This document shows, one piece after another, positions 54,861 through 64,000 of a stretch of DNA of 64,000 nucleotides. The position numbers were made by a program, and so were the translations under genes. This DNA comes from Parasponia andersonii (Eukaryota > Streptophyta > Magnoliopsida > Rosales > Cannabaceae), in the NCBI GenBank assembly GCA_002914805.1, contig JXTB01000212.1:458803-522802 (forward strand), in the 5' to 3' direction. How positions within the stretch are numbered: position 1 is the first letter of the stretch; each line of letters starts with the position of its first letter. The notes below the pieces were generated by a model, which did not search any database, had not been told where the DNA came from, and worked only from the letters and a program-made list of their open reading frames with translations.

Positions 54861-55536
54861 TATTAATGGAGGTTTTGTCAACAATAAATTTGAGAATTTT
54901 GCAAGATGTGGCTTGTGTGAAAAGGATTATCAATCAAAGCAAATAAAGAGACAAGAATTTTATAGTGGTTCAGCCCCAAAAAAGATGAGTCTACGTCCAC
55001 TATTTTTCACTATTTTCTGGTGAATTATAAGAACTCAAAATTATAATATGTTGTCCGAAAAGAAAATACAAGAGTTAAAAAGGTTCTCTCGAAAATTCCT
55101 CAACCTCCCAAGATCAGAAAAAGTCCAAGATCCCCTCACTGAAACATTGAACTCCCTTTATATAGATGAGGATAGCTCAATGTTTCCCAATTGTGAGAAT
55201 GGGTAACTGTATAATCGGGCAATATAATTTGAGTAATAATATAACTGAGTAATCACTTAAATGAGATGACTGGTCGATCTTTAAAGAAAAACTTTTGTTT
55301 TCCTTTCTTTGTAGGTTACCCATTTGACGAAGTGTAGACTAATCTCCTTTTCATTCTGGTCACACTTAACTCGTTCGTAGGGGGTCACTTTAAACTTATT
55401 CGGAGGAGGTCACAAGTAACTCTTTCGAAAGAGGTTGTACTAACTTATGCGGTAGAGGTCACATGTAACTCTTTCGGAAGAGGTCGCACTTACTCTTATT
55501 CATGCGACCTGACATAGGATTTTAGACCGTACAACA
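54861..55536 (-). repeat. 5' LTR of Tat-type copy 2
   Basis: 676 bases, pairing with 44522-45229. The inner terminus is mutated (TATTAATGG where copy 1 has TGTTGATGG on the plus strand). The primer site with TGGCACTAGAAGGAGGGC on the element strand abuts it. Confidence 0.88.
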
Positions 55537-56254
55537 CTTATTCCATTCCACGGTCCGCTTCGATAAATTTCTTCGCTTCCAATTCGCATAATTGCTTCCG
55601 AGTATGTACGGACCTGTTCATCAAATTCAATCCCCCAAGTGAAATTTGAAGAATAGGGGTTATCCCAGTTCTTCCATGCCGATAGACATCTGTTCAGACC
55701 AGTCCACAAGTCCAGTCCAAATTTCATCCCAGGTAACAGTGTATCTGAAAGATAGTCAAAGCTTTGCCACAAGTGGTTTTCCGAGTCGGTGTCTTCCTCC
55801 TCTGTCACAACAAGATTTCCTGAATCTAGAAGCTCCACTTTTGGTTTCTTGGCTTGTTTCGACAATTTCGAAGACCAAACGACACTCACTCATATTTTGA
55901 TACAAAAGTTCAAGACTGCCTATAGAATTTTTCATGGCCAACTAGCCAGACGAATAGTTAATCAGGTTACACCGGTTGGCGACCCAAATGACAGTTTGAA
56001 CTAGGATGTTCTTATACCAAATCCCCAGATAATGGTTATTGGTACTACTGAGAGTGAAGAAGCCAAGCTCAAAGGTTCCTTGTTTAGAAACCAAAGTTGC
56101 GCCATCGCGGAGAGATTGGAATGGAGTGATGCTACTATGAAGTGGTGCTAATGAATCTGTACGGAAGAGCAAAAGGAGGATGAGAAGCATGATAGTAAGA
56201 AAGGGCGCCGCCGTTACTTGTAATTGTGTTGAGTTTTTTGTTAGGTTTGTGTAT

Positions 56255-56475
56255 CACTACTTAAAAAACAGAGACTAAGATGAGCCACGTCGTTTTTCAA
56301 AGAAAAAAACTACGTGGTTAAACTCTCACGCCACATTGTTTTATTGTAGGTTTTGCCACGTTACTGTAGTTGGTTCCGTACCACGTCGTTTCAAAAAAAA
56401 CAATATGATATATTATTTTATTGAATTTCACGTTATTTTTTACAAAAATAACGTAATAGAGGTTACATCCTGCTT
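56255..56475. mobile_element. CACTA-like transposon end
   Basis: CACTACTTAAAAAAC at 56255 is followed by repeated motifs of the form (G)CCACGTCGTTT, TACGTGGTTAAA, GCCACGTTACTG and CACGTTATTTTTTA to about 56470. Clustered subterminal repeats next to a CACTA end are typical of that superfamily. I do not find the other end. Spacer homology to the upstream region of pseudogene 3 resumes only near 57728, so the insertion may reach that far. Confidence 0.45.
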
Positions 56476-57251
56476 CGTTTATGTAGCGAGCGATATAGTA
56501 TAGTAGCTTACTGTCTCTCCAAATTAGAAGGGTTATAATTTCACTAAAACCTTATTTTTCTTTCCTTTTTATACCAAATAACATTTTCAAAAAATATGTC
56601 TTTCTCTTGTACTTTTTTTTTTCCTCTTATTACAAATAATTTTTAAAAATCTTTATGCTTTATTTACAGGTGAGTCTATTGCCACTCCTTTGTTTATTCT
56701 TCTCATCTTATTACTAAATTTATCCTCTTAATTATATTTAAAATTTAGTTACTACTTAACGTACTACTAATTATTCTTATACTATCCTTATCTTCTCTTC
56801 TCACCCTCACCCCATTTATTCCTAATCCAACTTTCGCGGGCTGCTTTTTATGCCATATCCACCCCTTTTATCATCTTCATCTTCTTCTACATGCTTTTCA
56901 TCTTTTTTCAACCTAAAATGCACAAGATCACACCCTTTTTGATAAGCGATTTTTTTTCAGAATTGAGGCTCTAGCTTTATGCATGATGAGTGAGTAATGA
57001 CAGTAAGAGTTTTATGATTATTTTTTCAATAAATTACATTGAAAATTTAAATTCTGTATAGTAATCACATATATGCATATATATATACTAGTCATATAAT
57101 TTTAACGGTGATGTAAATATAAAAATATTATGAAAACTATATAAGGAATTTTTTGATATATCAATGGTGGCTGATAAACCAAAACCATCAAATCAACATA
57201 TCAGTGGGTAAAAACAAAAGCTATAATATTGAAACAATAGATGGCCTAAAT

Positions 57252-57295
<44 letters not shown>

Positions 57296-59316
57296 AGTAT
57301 ATATATGCATGACCAACTCGATTTTAGAATCATGCAAGTCAAAGTACAGAGTGAGAAAATAAAGAAAAAAAAGCACCTATCGATTCACTTCCCTTATTTT
57401 TTAAAGCATTAATTTCAATGCCAATGATACAAATACCGCTGGTAGATGATTATAAAGAAAATGTAATCAGCTTATAATTATATAGGTCATAAACAAAGGT
57501 TTAAGAGTTAAGATTGTAATAATTATTCTTTTAATTGATCTCTACTTAAGAAAGGGGTGTAAAGATTTTCTTTCTGAAAGAAAAAATTTATTTACAGAGA
57601 TGTGTGTAAAAAGATGTTTTTAGAACAACTTAGCTACTAAAAAGTAATTTTATTTATAGTTATTTTAGTGATTAAAAAAATTATTAAAAAATAAGTGGAG
57701 AAAATCGACTGAGATGTGTCAATCGAACAATTTTTTGTTTGTATATCTCGTTACTGCTCAAATTACTGTACTAGTTTTAAAAAAAAAAACCCTGATTGGG
57801 GGACTTTTGCGTGGCGTTCTAGTCCATAATCAACGCACCCGCTTTTTTCTTTTGGAAAAATACATTATTAGTCGATTTTCAATGATGCTATGGCTAAAGC
57901 ATCGTTTATTGTGATAACATTGTTTATTGCTTTATGAAAGTCTTTAGGTTCACATTTTCATAATCTAAATTGGTGCTTTTTTTGTTTTTTTCAAGGGGAC
58001 TAGATTGGTGCGAAATAGAAGTTAATCATTGCAACTTTTAATGCAGTTGCATATACTGAAGACAATAATTACTAGTGGATTATGGCAAAGTTTAACTAAT
58101 TTTTTGTAAGTTGTAAACCGCATATTGCTATCACTAATTTAGTTACTGCTTCCTCCAATTCAAGAAAGCTTGCTACTATATGTACGCCCGTTACAACTAA
58201 TAAGTGATTAGCGCGCATACAAATGGACCTGTGTACACGCTTGATCTAAATACCAGGTACATGATTGGAATTTTAGTACCAATATACTAAGCCAACTGAG
58301 TTTAGTTTAGTTGGTCTAAGATTTGATCCAAATGTGTTTGAGTCTAGAGGAGAGAAGTATGATAATCATTAGTTAAGTTTCATTTTTAAAGAAAAAAAAA
58401 TACACCAGAATATTACTATAAATATATATAGATAGATGGTAGGATACAGTCTCATTTGAACTTGGCCTTAGTGCATGATTTAGTAAATATTGAATACATT
58501 TATCTAATATACTGGTCCTAAACGGGATTACATCCAAGGTCATATAATATATATATATATATATGCCACAAATATAGTTCTTTTAACGACCTGATCTCAA
58601 ATATGTTTTGGTCAATATAAATCACATTTTAACCAACATAGTATTAGATAAACGTAATTTGTGTTAGACAAATTATGAATAGGACCAGTTTCGTCCATAT
58701 TTTGGCTAATACAGATCATGTTTTAAATAACACCACATTAGTCTAACGTAACTTATATTGACCAAAATACGAAAGTGACTAGTCTCTTTGAGAGGACTAC
58801 ATCCATGTCATATATATATAGCACAAATCTAGTAAGTATTTTTTCTTTTTACATGTCTATAGTTATTATTTTGTTGAATTAAAATTTATGATACATATTT
58901 TCATGCTACAAGACGGAGAAAGAAAAATATTAAATGATAAGTTTTTTTTTTATTTTTCATTTTTCTAACTACCCAAATTATAATAAACGTTGGATAATGA
59001 TTTAACGGTTTAAAAAAATAAAACTTATAGATAGATAAGATATAAAATAACTATTGAATTAAGAACCTATATACACGTGGGTCAAGCGTCATTATTAGCT
59101 GGGGTTGGCCTAACTTTTCTGTCATTTGGATTGGACTATCAACTTAATCTAAAATGAACTAACGTGGGAATGTATAATATACATAAATAATGTATGCTAC
59201 ATCAATTTTTATGAATTTTTTTTTTTTTTTAGGCAAATAGAGTGATAATAAATATTGAACCCCGATATAGTCTTGTTTTGGGGCAAGATAAAATAGATTA
59301 AAAATATTTACTAATA
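56476..59316. other. Intergenic DNA between pseudogene 4 and remnant 6
   Basis: No gene is seen. Most of 56476-57727 may belong to the CACTA-like insertion or to unrelated AT-rich DNA. From 57728 to about 58110 it matches SRLK spacer sequence. A block AACATGTTTT-like with GTATTAG(A)TAAACGTAA occurs twice in inverted sense near 58600-58760. Nothing else is recognisable. Confidence 0.45.
57255..57292. repeat. (AT)n microsatellite
   Basis: An uninterrupted AT dinucleotide run of about 19 units. It is likely to vary in length between individuals. Confidence 0.95.
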
Positions 59317-59589
59317 GGGTTAATGGCACAAATATTCTCTGAAATATCTTATATACAGCAATCTAGTTCTCAAAGTTTAAATTATAGTAATTAAGTTTTT
59401 AAACTTTTTGATTTGTAGCAATTTGATCTCAAAATTCTCTAAATTCAATTTGCAGTTAAATTTTTTGATCAAAAACACATGTGATGATGTATGAAAGTAT
59501 ATTTGAAAAGTAATTTAGAAATTTCAAATATAAAAGTGAACAAATTGTCACAAATTGGATAGTTAAGAGAACTTTTATGTCATAAACCC
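59317..59589. mobile_element. MITE, 273 bp, probable Mutator-like
   Basis: The left end is GGGTTAATGGCACAAATATT. The right end read inward is GGGTTTATGACATAAAAGTT. Both continue with CTCT, giving imperfect inverted repeats of about 27 bases. Flanking TTACTAATA and TCAGTAATG agree at six of nine positions, a possible decayed 9-bp target duplication. It has no coding capacity and lies just downstream of remnant 6. Confidence 0.65.
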
Positions 59590-59623
59590 TCAGTAATGAG
59601 ACATGTTAGTTCTATAATTAGGC

Positions 59624-60672
59624 CCGTACCTTGTCCACCGGAGAAGAATACTTCAATATCATAGTTGGTACAAACCATATACCATACAATAACAGTTGCT
59701 CGCGCACTTGGCCGCAATAATTTAGATCCAAGAATGCTAGAAAACTCCATAAATCCATCTCTTTCTATCTATCCATTTGGCAGCTCAGTGGATGTTATAG
59801 GACACATCCTTGGGACCAATCCACTGTATCCCATTACTTGGGTTTGAATATTGATAGGAATTGGCAGACTGGGCTAGTAGTTAAGTCACAATATCAATTT
59901 CATCAAGAAAAAGGAAACAATTACAATATCCAATAGCTCCACAGTGGCCGTAGTTGGCTAGTTGCCAAAGTAGTCTCTCGGAAGTGAAGGATAACGCCTC
60001 CATATTTGCTCACTTTCAATCCATGTCAGTGGTCGCGGCTGATGGTACTACCATTCATGACTATTCTTTGAGGTTACAAATGTAACAAACTTCACCATCA
60101 TTGTTTATAAAAAAAAAAAATCAAAAAGCGGATTAGGCCTTAAATCAGAGTCTGGATGGATAAAATTCTATGGTCCCCTTTCGAATTACTGCTTCCAGGA
60201 ACTTTATGAAGTTGATTATCAAATTCAATTCCCCAAGTGAAATATGCAGGACAGGGTTCTTCCCAATTCCTCCATGCCGGTAGATGTCGGTTCAGATTGG
60301 TCCCTCAAGTCCCATCCAAGTTTCAGCCCATGTAACAATGTATCCGAAGGATAGTGATAGCTTTGCCACATATAGTTGTTACGTTTGTGTCTTCCTCTTC
60401 TGTGACAACAAGATTTCCACAATCTAGAAGCTATACCTTTAGTTTCTTGGCTTGTTTCCAGAACTTTGACGACCAAACAACACTCTTGTTCCAATTCAAA
60501 AGCATGAGATGCCTATGTCCATAATCAACAAGCCTCGAACTGTCAATAGGGTTACACCGGTTGCAACCTAAATGACACCTCAGTTGGACGTTCTTCTATT
60601 GAATTCCCAGATGACAATTTTTGAACTGCTTCCTGGACTCTGATGAAGCAGAGCTCAAAGCTCCCTTCATTT
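59624..60672 (-). pseudogene. SRLK exon-1 remnant 6
   Basis: The minus strand shows the ectodomain order from the start of the bulb lectin (near 60670) to the PAN domain (near 59640). Readable pieces are NYMWQSYHYPSDTLLHGLKL near 60370, GWDLRDQSEP near 60310 and counterparts of PAEFTWGIEFD, CDLTTSPVCQ and PLSCQMD. There are many frameshifts and stops, a poly-A run at 60109-60120 and a short insertion near 59895. The signal peptide and all kinase exons are missing. Confidence 0.8.
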
Positions 60673-61194
60673 TATAGAATTTGCTTAATCCAATCAATGT
60701 GTACGAGAATTAATTGTAGACCAACGGCGTAGCAGTATTGTTTAGCAATCATATTTTGTGTGGAAAAGAATTGGAGTTGATACCAGCACACTAAATGAGG
60801 TGAGTCAGATTCTACAAAGATAACTTTTTAGGGTAATATGAACATGTTTTGAGCCCATGAAAACCATTTGACTCCCAATGGACAAATAGGCATGTACTTG
60901 ATCTGAGCCATAGAAAAGAGGAGATTTGTGTGTTTAAACCAGCCTCATTGCATTGGGTTCCCATCTTCTCCCTCTCAAGTTGAGTAAGAAACTTAGTTCA
61001 CAAATACAAATTCAACAACAATTACCCTGCTAGTAAAAGCGGGTTTATTTATTAAATTAAACCATAATATAGGTTCAAATTTTACAAGAAGAAAAAAAAG
61101 CAGGTACCATAATGCCAAGATGTTGATGATAAATAAATACAATAACAAAAGCTTTTCATCTAGATTTTAAGTTTCGATTTATTATTTATATCAG
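60673..61194. other. Intergenic DNA, no gene seen
   Basis: No coding region, RNA or transposon end is recognised in this stretch upstream of remnant 6. Confidence 0.4.
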
Positions 61195-61520
61195 TCTTCA
61201 TTGCCTTTCTTTTTCCCCAGTCAACAGGCTTGAAGAAAAAATTTGCATCATTGACAGTGGATTGACTTATTTCATTGGCTGAAGCCCCTGACCTCACCAC
61301 TGGTCCACATAATATCCCAACATGACATACCTCATTTAATCAGCTAGAAGAAAAGAAGGAATTTAACACTGCAGCTTCTTTGTGAGATCTCAAGAAATGC
61401 ATACCTTAGGAGCTTGTTTATTTGGACCAACCATCCCATAAGAGCTGACCACTGACTCGGTCCCTGGCAAAAATCACCATAACTAAGGTCAATTTTGTTT
61501 ACCATTCCTAACCAAAACCA
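61195..61520 (-). other. Possible short spliced frame of unknown function
   Basis: Two stretches on the minus strand look exon-like. The right one (about 61411-61470) ends VVSSYGMVGPNKQAPK before the donor GTATGC. The left one (61205-61338) starts after an AG and reads VCHVGILCGPVVRSGASANE and ends PVDWGKKKGNED before a stop. The join is in frame and both stretches are richer in GC than their surroundings. I find no start codon for this frame and do not recognise the product. It may be the end of a small gene, a pseudogene or chance. Confidence 0.25.
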
Positions 61521-61958
61521 CCACTATCCTTTGTCAGTCCTTGTCATTCTTGTTTTCTGCTACCGACATTTTGAATGAGCCAATAAAATAGCTCAATAAA
61601 AAAAAAAAAAAAAAAAAGCCACTAGTTGGGTTTTCAGATTTCATTTTCTCTTCATTGGAGTTTAGCACCAATCTTACTGCAATCTAGCGTGCAATTCCCA
61701 AAGCAAATGTATGGCTTTCTGAAACTTCCAAAAATACCCTCCAAGGCCACACTCTTTACACAAAAATGCACGTAATTTAACGAAGAAATAATCCAGACAG
61801 ATGATAATATAAACAAGTATATGAGACAAATTGTCAATTGTTTCTCTGTATATTTCATTAATTTCCATCCATAATTTAACAATGATGGTAACAAAAACAC
61901 ATAACCCAGATTTTTTTTCCTTTTTTTTATTGTATTTCCAAAAATAAAAAATGAAGAT
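61521..61958. other. Region 3' of the EF-hand gene
   Basis: Holds the 3' UTR of the EF-hand gene at its right end and a run of about 21 A near 61597. Short minus-strand frames here are rich in hydrophobic residues, but are not supported. Confidence 0.4.
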
Positions 61959-62318
61959 TCAATGAAAATTGTTGTTGAATTCTTGCTGAAGAGCTTCTTC
62001 AAGCCATAGACGGGAGTCTTCCATAAGCTCGGGGCTCAATCTGAACATCAAAACGCAAAACTCCATCTGATTGAGGGCCCCATCACCGTCGAAATCACCT
62101 TCTTGTAACATGGACCGTAGATCGTCATCACTAAGATCCTGAAGGCCGAGCAGAGCAGAGTTCCTCTTGAGGCTCTCAAACGTGATGACCCCTTTATCAC
62201 CGTCCACTAATAAATCAAACCCATTGCAGAGCTCGCCTATTAAACCATCCCCACCAAGCTTTTCCGCCATGATTGGCAAGAAATCCTCGAAATTGGATTG
62301 TGGGTTCTGTGAAGCCAT
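61959..62318 (-). CDS. Small EF-hand calcium-binding protein (KIC/PBP1/CMI1 type), intact
   Basis: A single-exon gene of 119 codons plus stop. The protein is acidic. A degenerate first EF-hand is around residues 35-50. One canonical calcium loop follows, DFDGDGALNQME (75-86), with Asp/Asn/Glu ligands at positions 1, 3, 5, 9 and 12. The C-terminus continues with a helix (LMEDSRLWLEEALQQEF). Length, single working EF-hand and C-terminal helix fit the plant KIC, PBP1 and CMI1 group. These bind partners such as the kinesin KCBP, the kinase PINOID or the ROP effector ICR1 in response to calcium. The ATG is well placed after a CT-rich leader and a TATA box. In Arabidopsis a member of this group (At4g27280) neighbours the S-domain kinase At4g27290, so the arrangement here may be conserved. 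Confidence 0.92.
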   Translation of the reverse strand: MASQNPQSNFEDFLPIMAEKLGGDGLIGELCNGFDLLVDGDKGVITFESLKRNSALLGLQDLSDDDLRSMLQEGDFDGDGALNQMEFCVLMFRLSPELMEDSRLWLEEALQQEFNNNFH

Positions 62319-62415
62319 TTCTCAAGAACAAAGAGAGAGATATATAAGTAGAGAGGGAGAGGGAGAGGGAGATTTAGAGCGAGAGAGTGATGAAGAGAAA
62401 TGAGATGTGGGGATG
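62319..62415 (-). promoter_or_regulatory. CT-rich 5' leader of the EF-hand gene
   Basis: Between the TATA box and the ATG the gene strand is a run of CTCTCC and TCTCTC units. Pyrimidine-rich leaders are common in plant core promoters. The transcription start probably lies about 30 bases below the TATA box. Confidence 0.5.
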
Positions 62416-62423
62416 TATATAAA
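62416..62423 (-). promoter_or_regulatory. TATA box of the EF-hand gene
   Basis: TTTATATA on the gene strand (TATATAAA on plus), about 98 bases upstream of the ATG in GC-richer surroundings. Position and sequence fit a plant TATA box. Confidence 0.6.
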
Positions 62424-63759
62424 GGAGGAGGTGAATAAGGGCATTGGGTTTTCCAAGAAGGAGAGGCCATGGAAGACAACTAAGATACAGACGGATAATG
62501 AAGAAGGTCGGTACTGGGTATCCTTTCGAAGCTGCCTATGGGGTTTCTTAGAAGGGTTTTGACCCTGTGAGGGATAGAATCGTCCATTTAGGAAGGAGTG
62601 AGAAGGTGGCTTTCTTGTCTTGTTGAACTTTTCTAGTCAGAAGGAAGCTACTTAGGGGCCAAATTGTCCATCCAAGTGGATTGAGATGGCTGTGGAAGAG
62701 GTCTTCTACCCTTATTCCATTTTGCTGTCATTATTAATCGAGGGGAAACAGCCAATAAGTCCTTGTGAGAATGAGAGCTTCCTTAGATGGGAAGGTCTCC
62801 ACTCATCAGGGGTAGATTTGTCTTTTCATGTTGAGTATAACTTTTGGACGCTTTCATCCTCTTCCTTTCATATTAAAGGTTGCCTGCTTTGGTGTCAAGT
62901 TGTTGAAAATGAAACCATTAATTCAAGGCAAAGAGAAGCTGCCAAGAAAATTGGGAAGGATGGAATATGGATCAATTAATTAATCAAAGATTACATTATT
63001 TTAATCAAGATGCTTAAGAGAAAAGTTATTTGTCTACCATGGTGAGTAGATGTTGGTCTGCTTAAAATATACTAATTGATTAATCTTTTGGAGTCATTTC
63101 TTTGTTGACTCAAAATAAAAATAAAAAATACTAATCATACTTTTTTTATTTATTTTTTTTATTATTTTCACGTAAATTTTATTATAATTTATTATATACT
63201 TAAAATGTTAAATTATTATATTCTTTAAATATTATGTCAGTGAAATTTACGAATCCACGTCTCAATTAGTAAAACAAAATTGTAAAAAAGAGATATGAAA
63301 TAAGAGGCTCTAAATCCTAGATTGATGATTCAAAAAAAAATTAAGAAAGGGTAATTATAAATATGCCCTCTGTGGCTCATCAATTTTTAAATTCAATCCT
63401 ACATTTTTGAAAAATAAACTACATTTCACTTCTTAAATTTAAGGTAAAATTTTAATTTCATCTATGTAATAATTAATTTTAGGAAAAAAATACTTAATTG
63501 AAAAAAATTTTATTATTCAATATTTTGAAACATAAATTATTTCAAAAAAATTTATAAATTAATTGAAACTTTCTATCAAACAATACGAAATTAAAAAGAC
63601 AGAAGAGATTTCTAATAATTCAAAAGCTATTTAAAATAATTTATGTTTTGTTATTCTTAAGGAAGAATGTATTTTCATCAACTAAAAGTTTTTACACAAA
63701 ATTAGAGTTACACATTGCAGAAATGAAATATTTAAGAAAGTAAGTGTGGAGCCCGTTCC
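62424..63759. other. Intergenic DNA upstream of the EF-hand gene
   Basis: The proximal 500 bases are of normal GC content and probably hold the promoter. A 97-codon plus-strand frame at 62686-62979 resembles nothing I know. From 63000 the DNA is very AT-rich. The stretch 63345-63480 (TAATTATAAATATGCCCTCTGTGG) has the look of one half of a MITE, but I find no partner end. Confidence 0.4.
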
Positions 63760-64000
63760 TGAACCTTGTGCCACGAGGAAGGCCACGCGGATCGCACGTG
63801 ATCTCACCATCGGCCTTTGGGCCGCCCAAGGTTAGGGCCGAACCCATCACTGATCCCAGACGGTCCAGCCAGTCAGAACCCAACCACGACAACTGGGGGT
63901 CAGAAGCCCCAAGGGTCTGCTATCTGGGAACAGCGGCCCTTATCTCAACAGTCGGAAGGGTCAGAAGCCCCAAGGTTCCCATCACTGACCCCAGACGGTC
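63760..64000. repeat. GC-rich repeat, cut by the window edge
   Basis: The base composition changes sharply at about 63745. CCCATCACTGA(T/C)CCCAGACGG occurs at 63843 and 63978 (135 bases apart), and GGTCAGAAGCCCCAAGG at 63898 and 63959. This looks like the start of a repeat-bearing transposon LTR or a satellite. It continues past the window. Confidence 0.6.

Larger units (their letters stand above)
44522..55536 (-). mobile_element. Tat-type Ty3/gypsy LTR retrotransposon, copy 2 (11.0 kb)
   Basis: Same family and layout as copy 1, also on the minus strand. LTRs are 54861-55536 (5', 676 bases) and 44522-45229 (3', 708 bases). The target duplication is CTTAT (44517-44521 and 55537-55541), different from copy 1, so the insertion is independent. 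gag, protease, reverse transcriptase, double RNase H, integrase and the antisense plus-strand gene are all present but broken. The zinc knuckle has lost a Cys (NNYYAL) and the protease site reads DNRS. Reverse transcriptase is long and open. Confidence 0.93.
41113..56214 (-). pseudogene. SRLK pseudogene 4, split by a Tat-type element
   Basis: The gene starts at 56214, where the family ATG is ACG. Exon 1 (56214-55537) has a stop after NYSSG and a frameshift before MSVVWSSKLSKQAKKPK. It reaches SGPWNGI, where the element 44522-55536 is inserted. It resumes at 44521 with LLYSFESDFNDDEVYY and further frameshifts near 44310 and 44035. The membrane exon is at about 43630-43790 and the Gly loop exon at about 42900-43040 ([11 protein letters not shown]). 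Exon 4 has lost its acceptor and first codons near 42785. Exon 5 has YRD for HRD, a stop after SEMN, and DSG for DFG (42250-42490). Exon 6 is at about 42015-42165 with a stop. Exon 7 is at 41376-41113. Intron 6 is long, as in pseudogene 3. It cannot make a receptor. Confidence 0.9.

Noticed and set aside
26077..55541. The two Tat-type elements as one insertion copied by segmental duplication
   Set aside because: Target duplications differ (CCTAG and CTTAT) and each interrupts exon 1 at a slightly different base, so they are independent events.
61652..62002. Hydrophobic minus-strand frame of 116 codons
   Set aside because: It overlaps the end of the EF-hand gene in another frame and lies in its 3' UTR, with no family features.
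62686..62979. 97-codon plus-strand frame upstream of the EF-hand gene
   Set aside because: No recognisable domain. It may be promoter sequence open by chance. Transcript evidence would be needed.

Overview
The window looks like nuclear DNA of a dicot plant. It is AT-rich and has genes with short GT-AG introns, a eukaryotic tRNA-Asp gene, Ty3/gypsy LTR retrotransposons and MITE-like elements. The host gene content is almost entirely one family: G-type lectin S-domain receptor-like kinases (SRLKs) of the At4g27290 type. I cannot name the species.

Layout, left to right. 1-4.1 kb: AT-rich DNA with a three-copy repeat, an intact tRNA-Asp(GTC) gene and the antisense tail of a lost SRLK. 5.0-8.5 kb: SRLK-1, intact on the plus strand, seven exons, 819 residues. 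9.0-10.3 kb: a tRNA-Asp copy lacking its anticodon arm, a tandem duplication and a MITE. 11.0-14.6 kb: SRLK-2, intact on the minus strand, seven exons, 822 residues, convergent with SRLK-1. 16.0-19.6 kb: SRLK pseudogene 3, with a decayed Ty3/gypsy element (19.6-22.8 kb) six bases upstream of its ATG. 23.9-24.4 kb: a probable solo LTR. 25.5-26.1 kb: SRLK exon-1 remnant 5, interrupted by an 11.1-kb Tat-type element (26.1-37.2 kb). 38.0-39.8 kb: a MITE and a CACTA-like fragment that runs into duplicated SRLK spacer. 41.1-56.2 kb: SRLK pseudogene 4, split in exon 1 by a second Tat-type element (44.5-55.5 kb). 59.3-60.7 kb: a MITE and SRLK exon-1 remnant 6. 62.0-62.3 kb: an intact small EF-hand gene of the KIC/PBP1/CMI1 type. 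The last 240 bases are a GC-rich repeat.

The picture is a tandem array, mostly on the minus strand, with one inverted member. Two genes remain intact. The rest are broken by deletions, frameshifts, lost catalytic residues and retrotransposons. The two intact proteins are very similar in the kinase and differ most in the middle of the ectodomain, as expected of receptors that keep their signalling output and vary in recognition. An EF-hand gene of this type next to SRLKs recalls Arabidopsis At4g27280-At4g27300.

The two Tat-type elements belong to one family and carry different target duplications, yet they sit at nearly the same homologous point of SRLK exon 1 in the same orientation. Both carry a spliced, antisense extra gene between pol and the 3' LTR. 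I see no clearly new cellular system. The strongest leads are these paired insertions, the antisense gene, the splice-site duplications inside both intact receptors, and a 17-base promoter motif shared by the paralogs.
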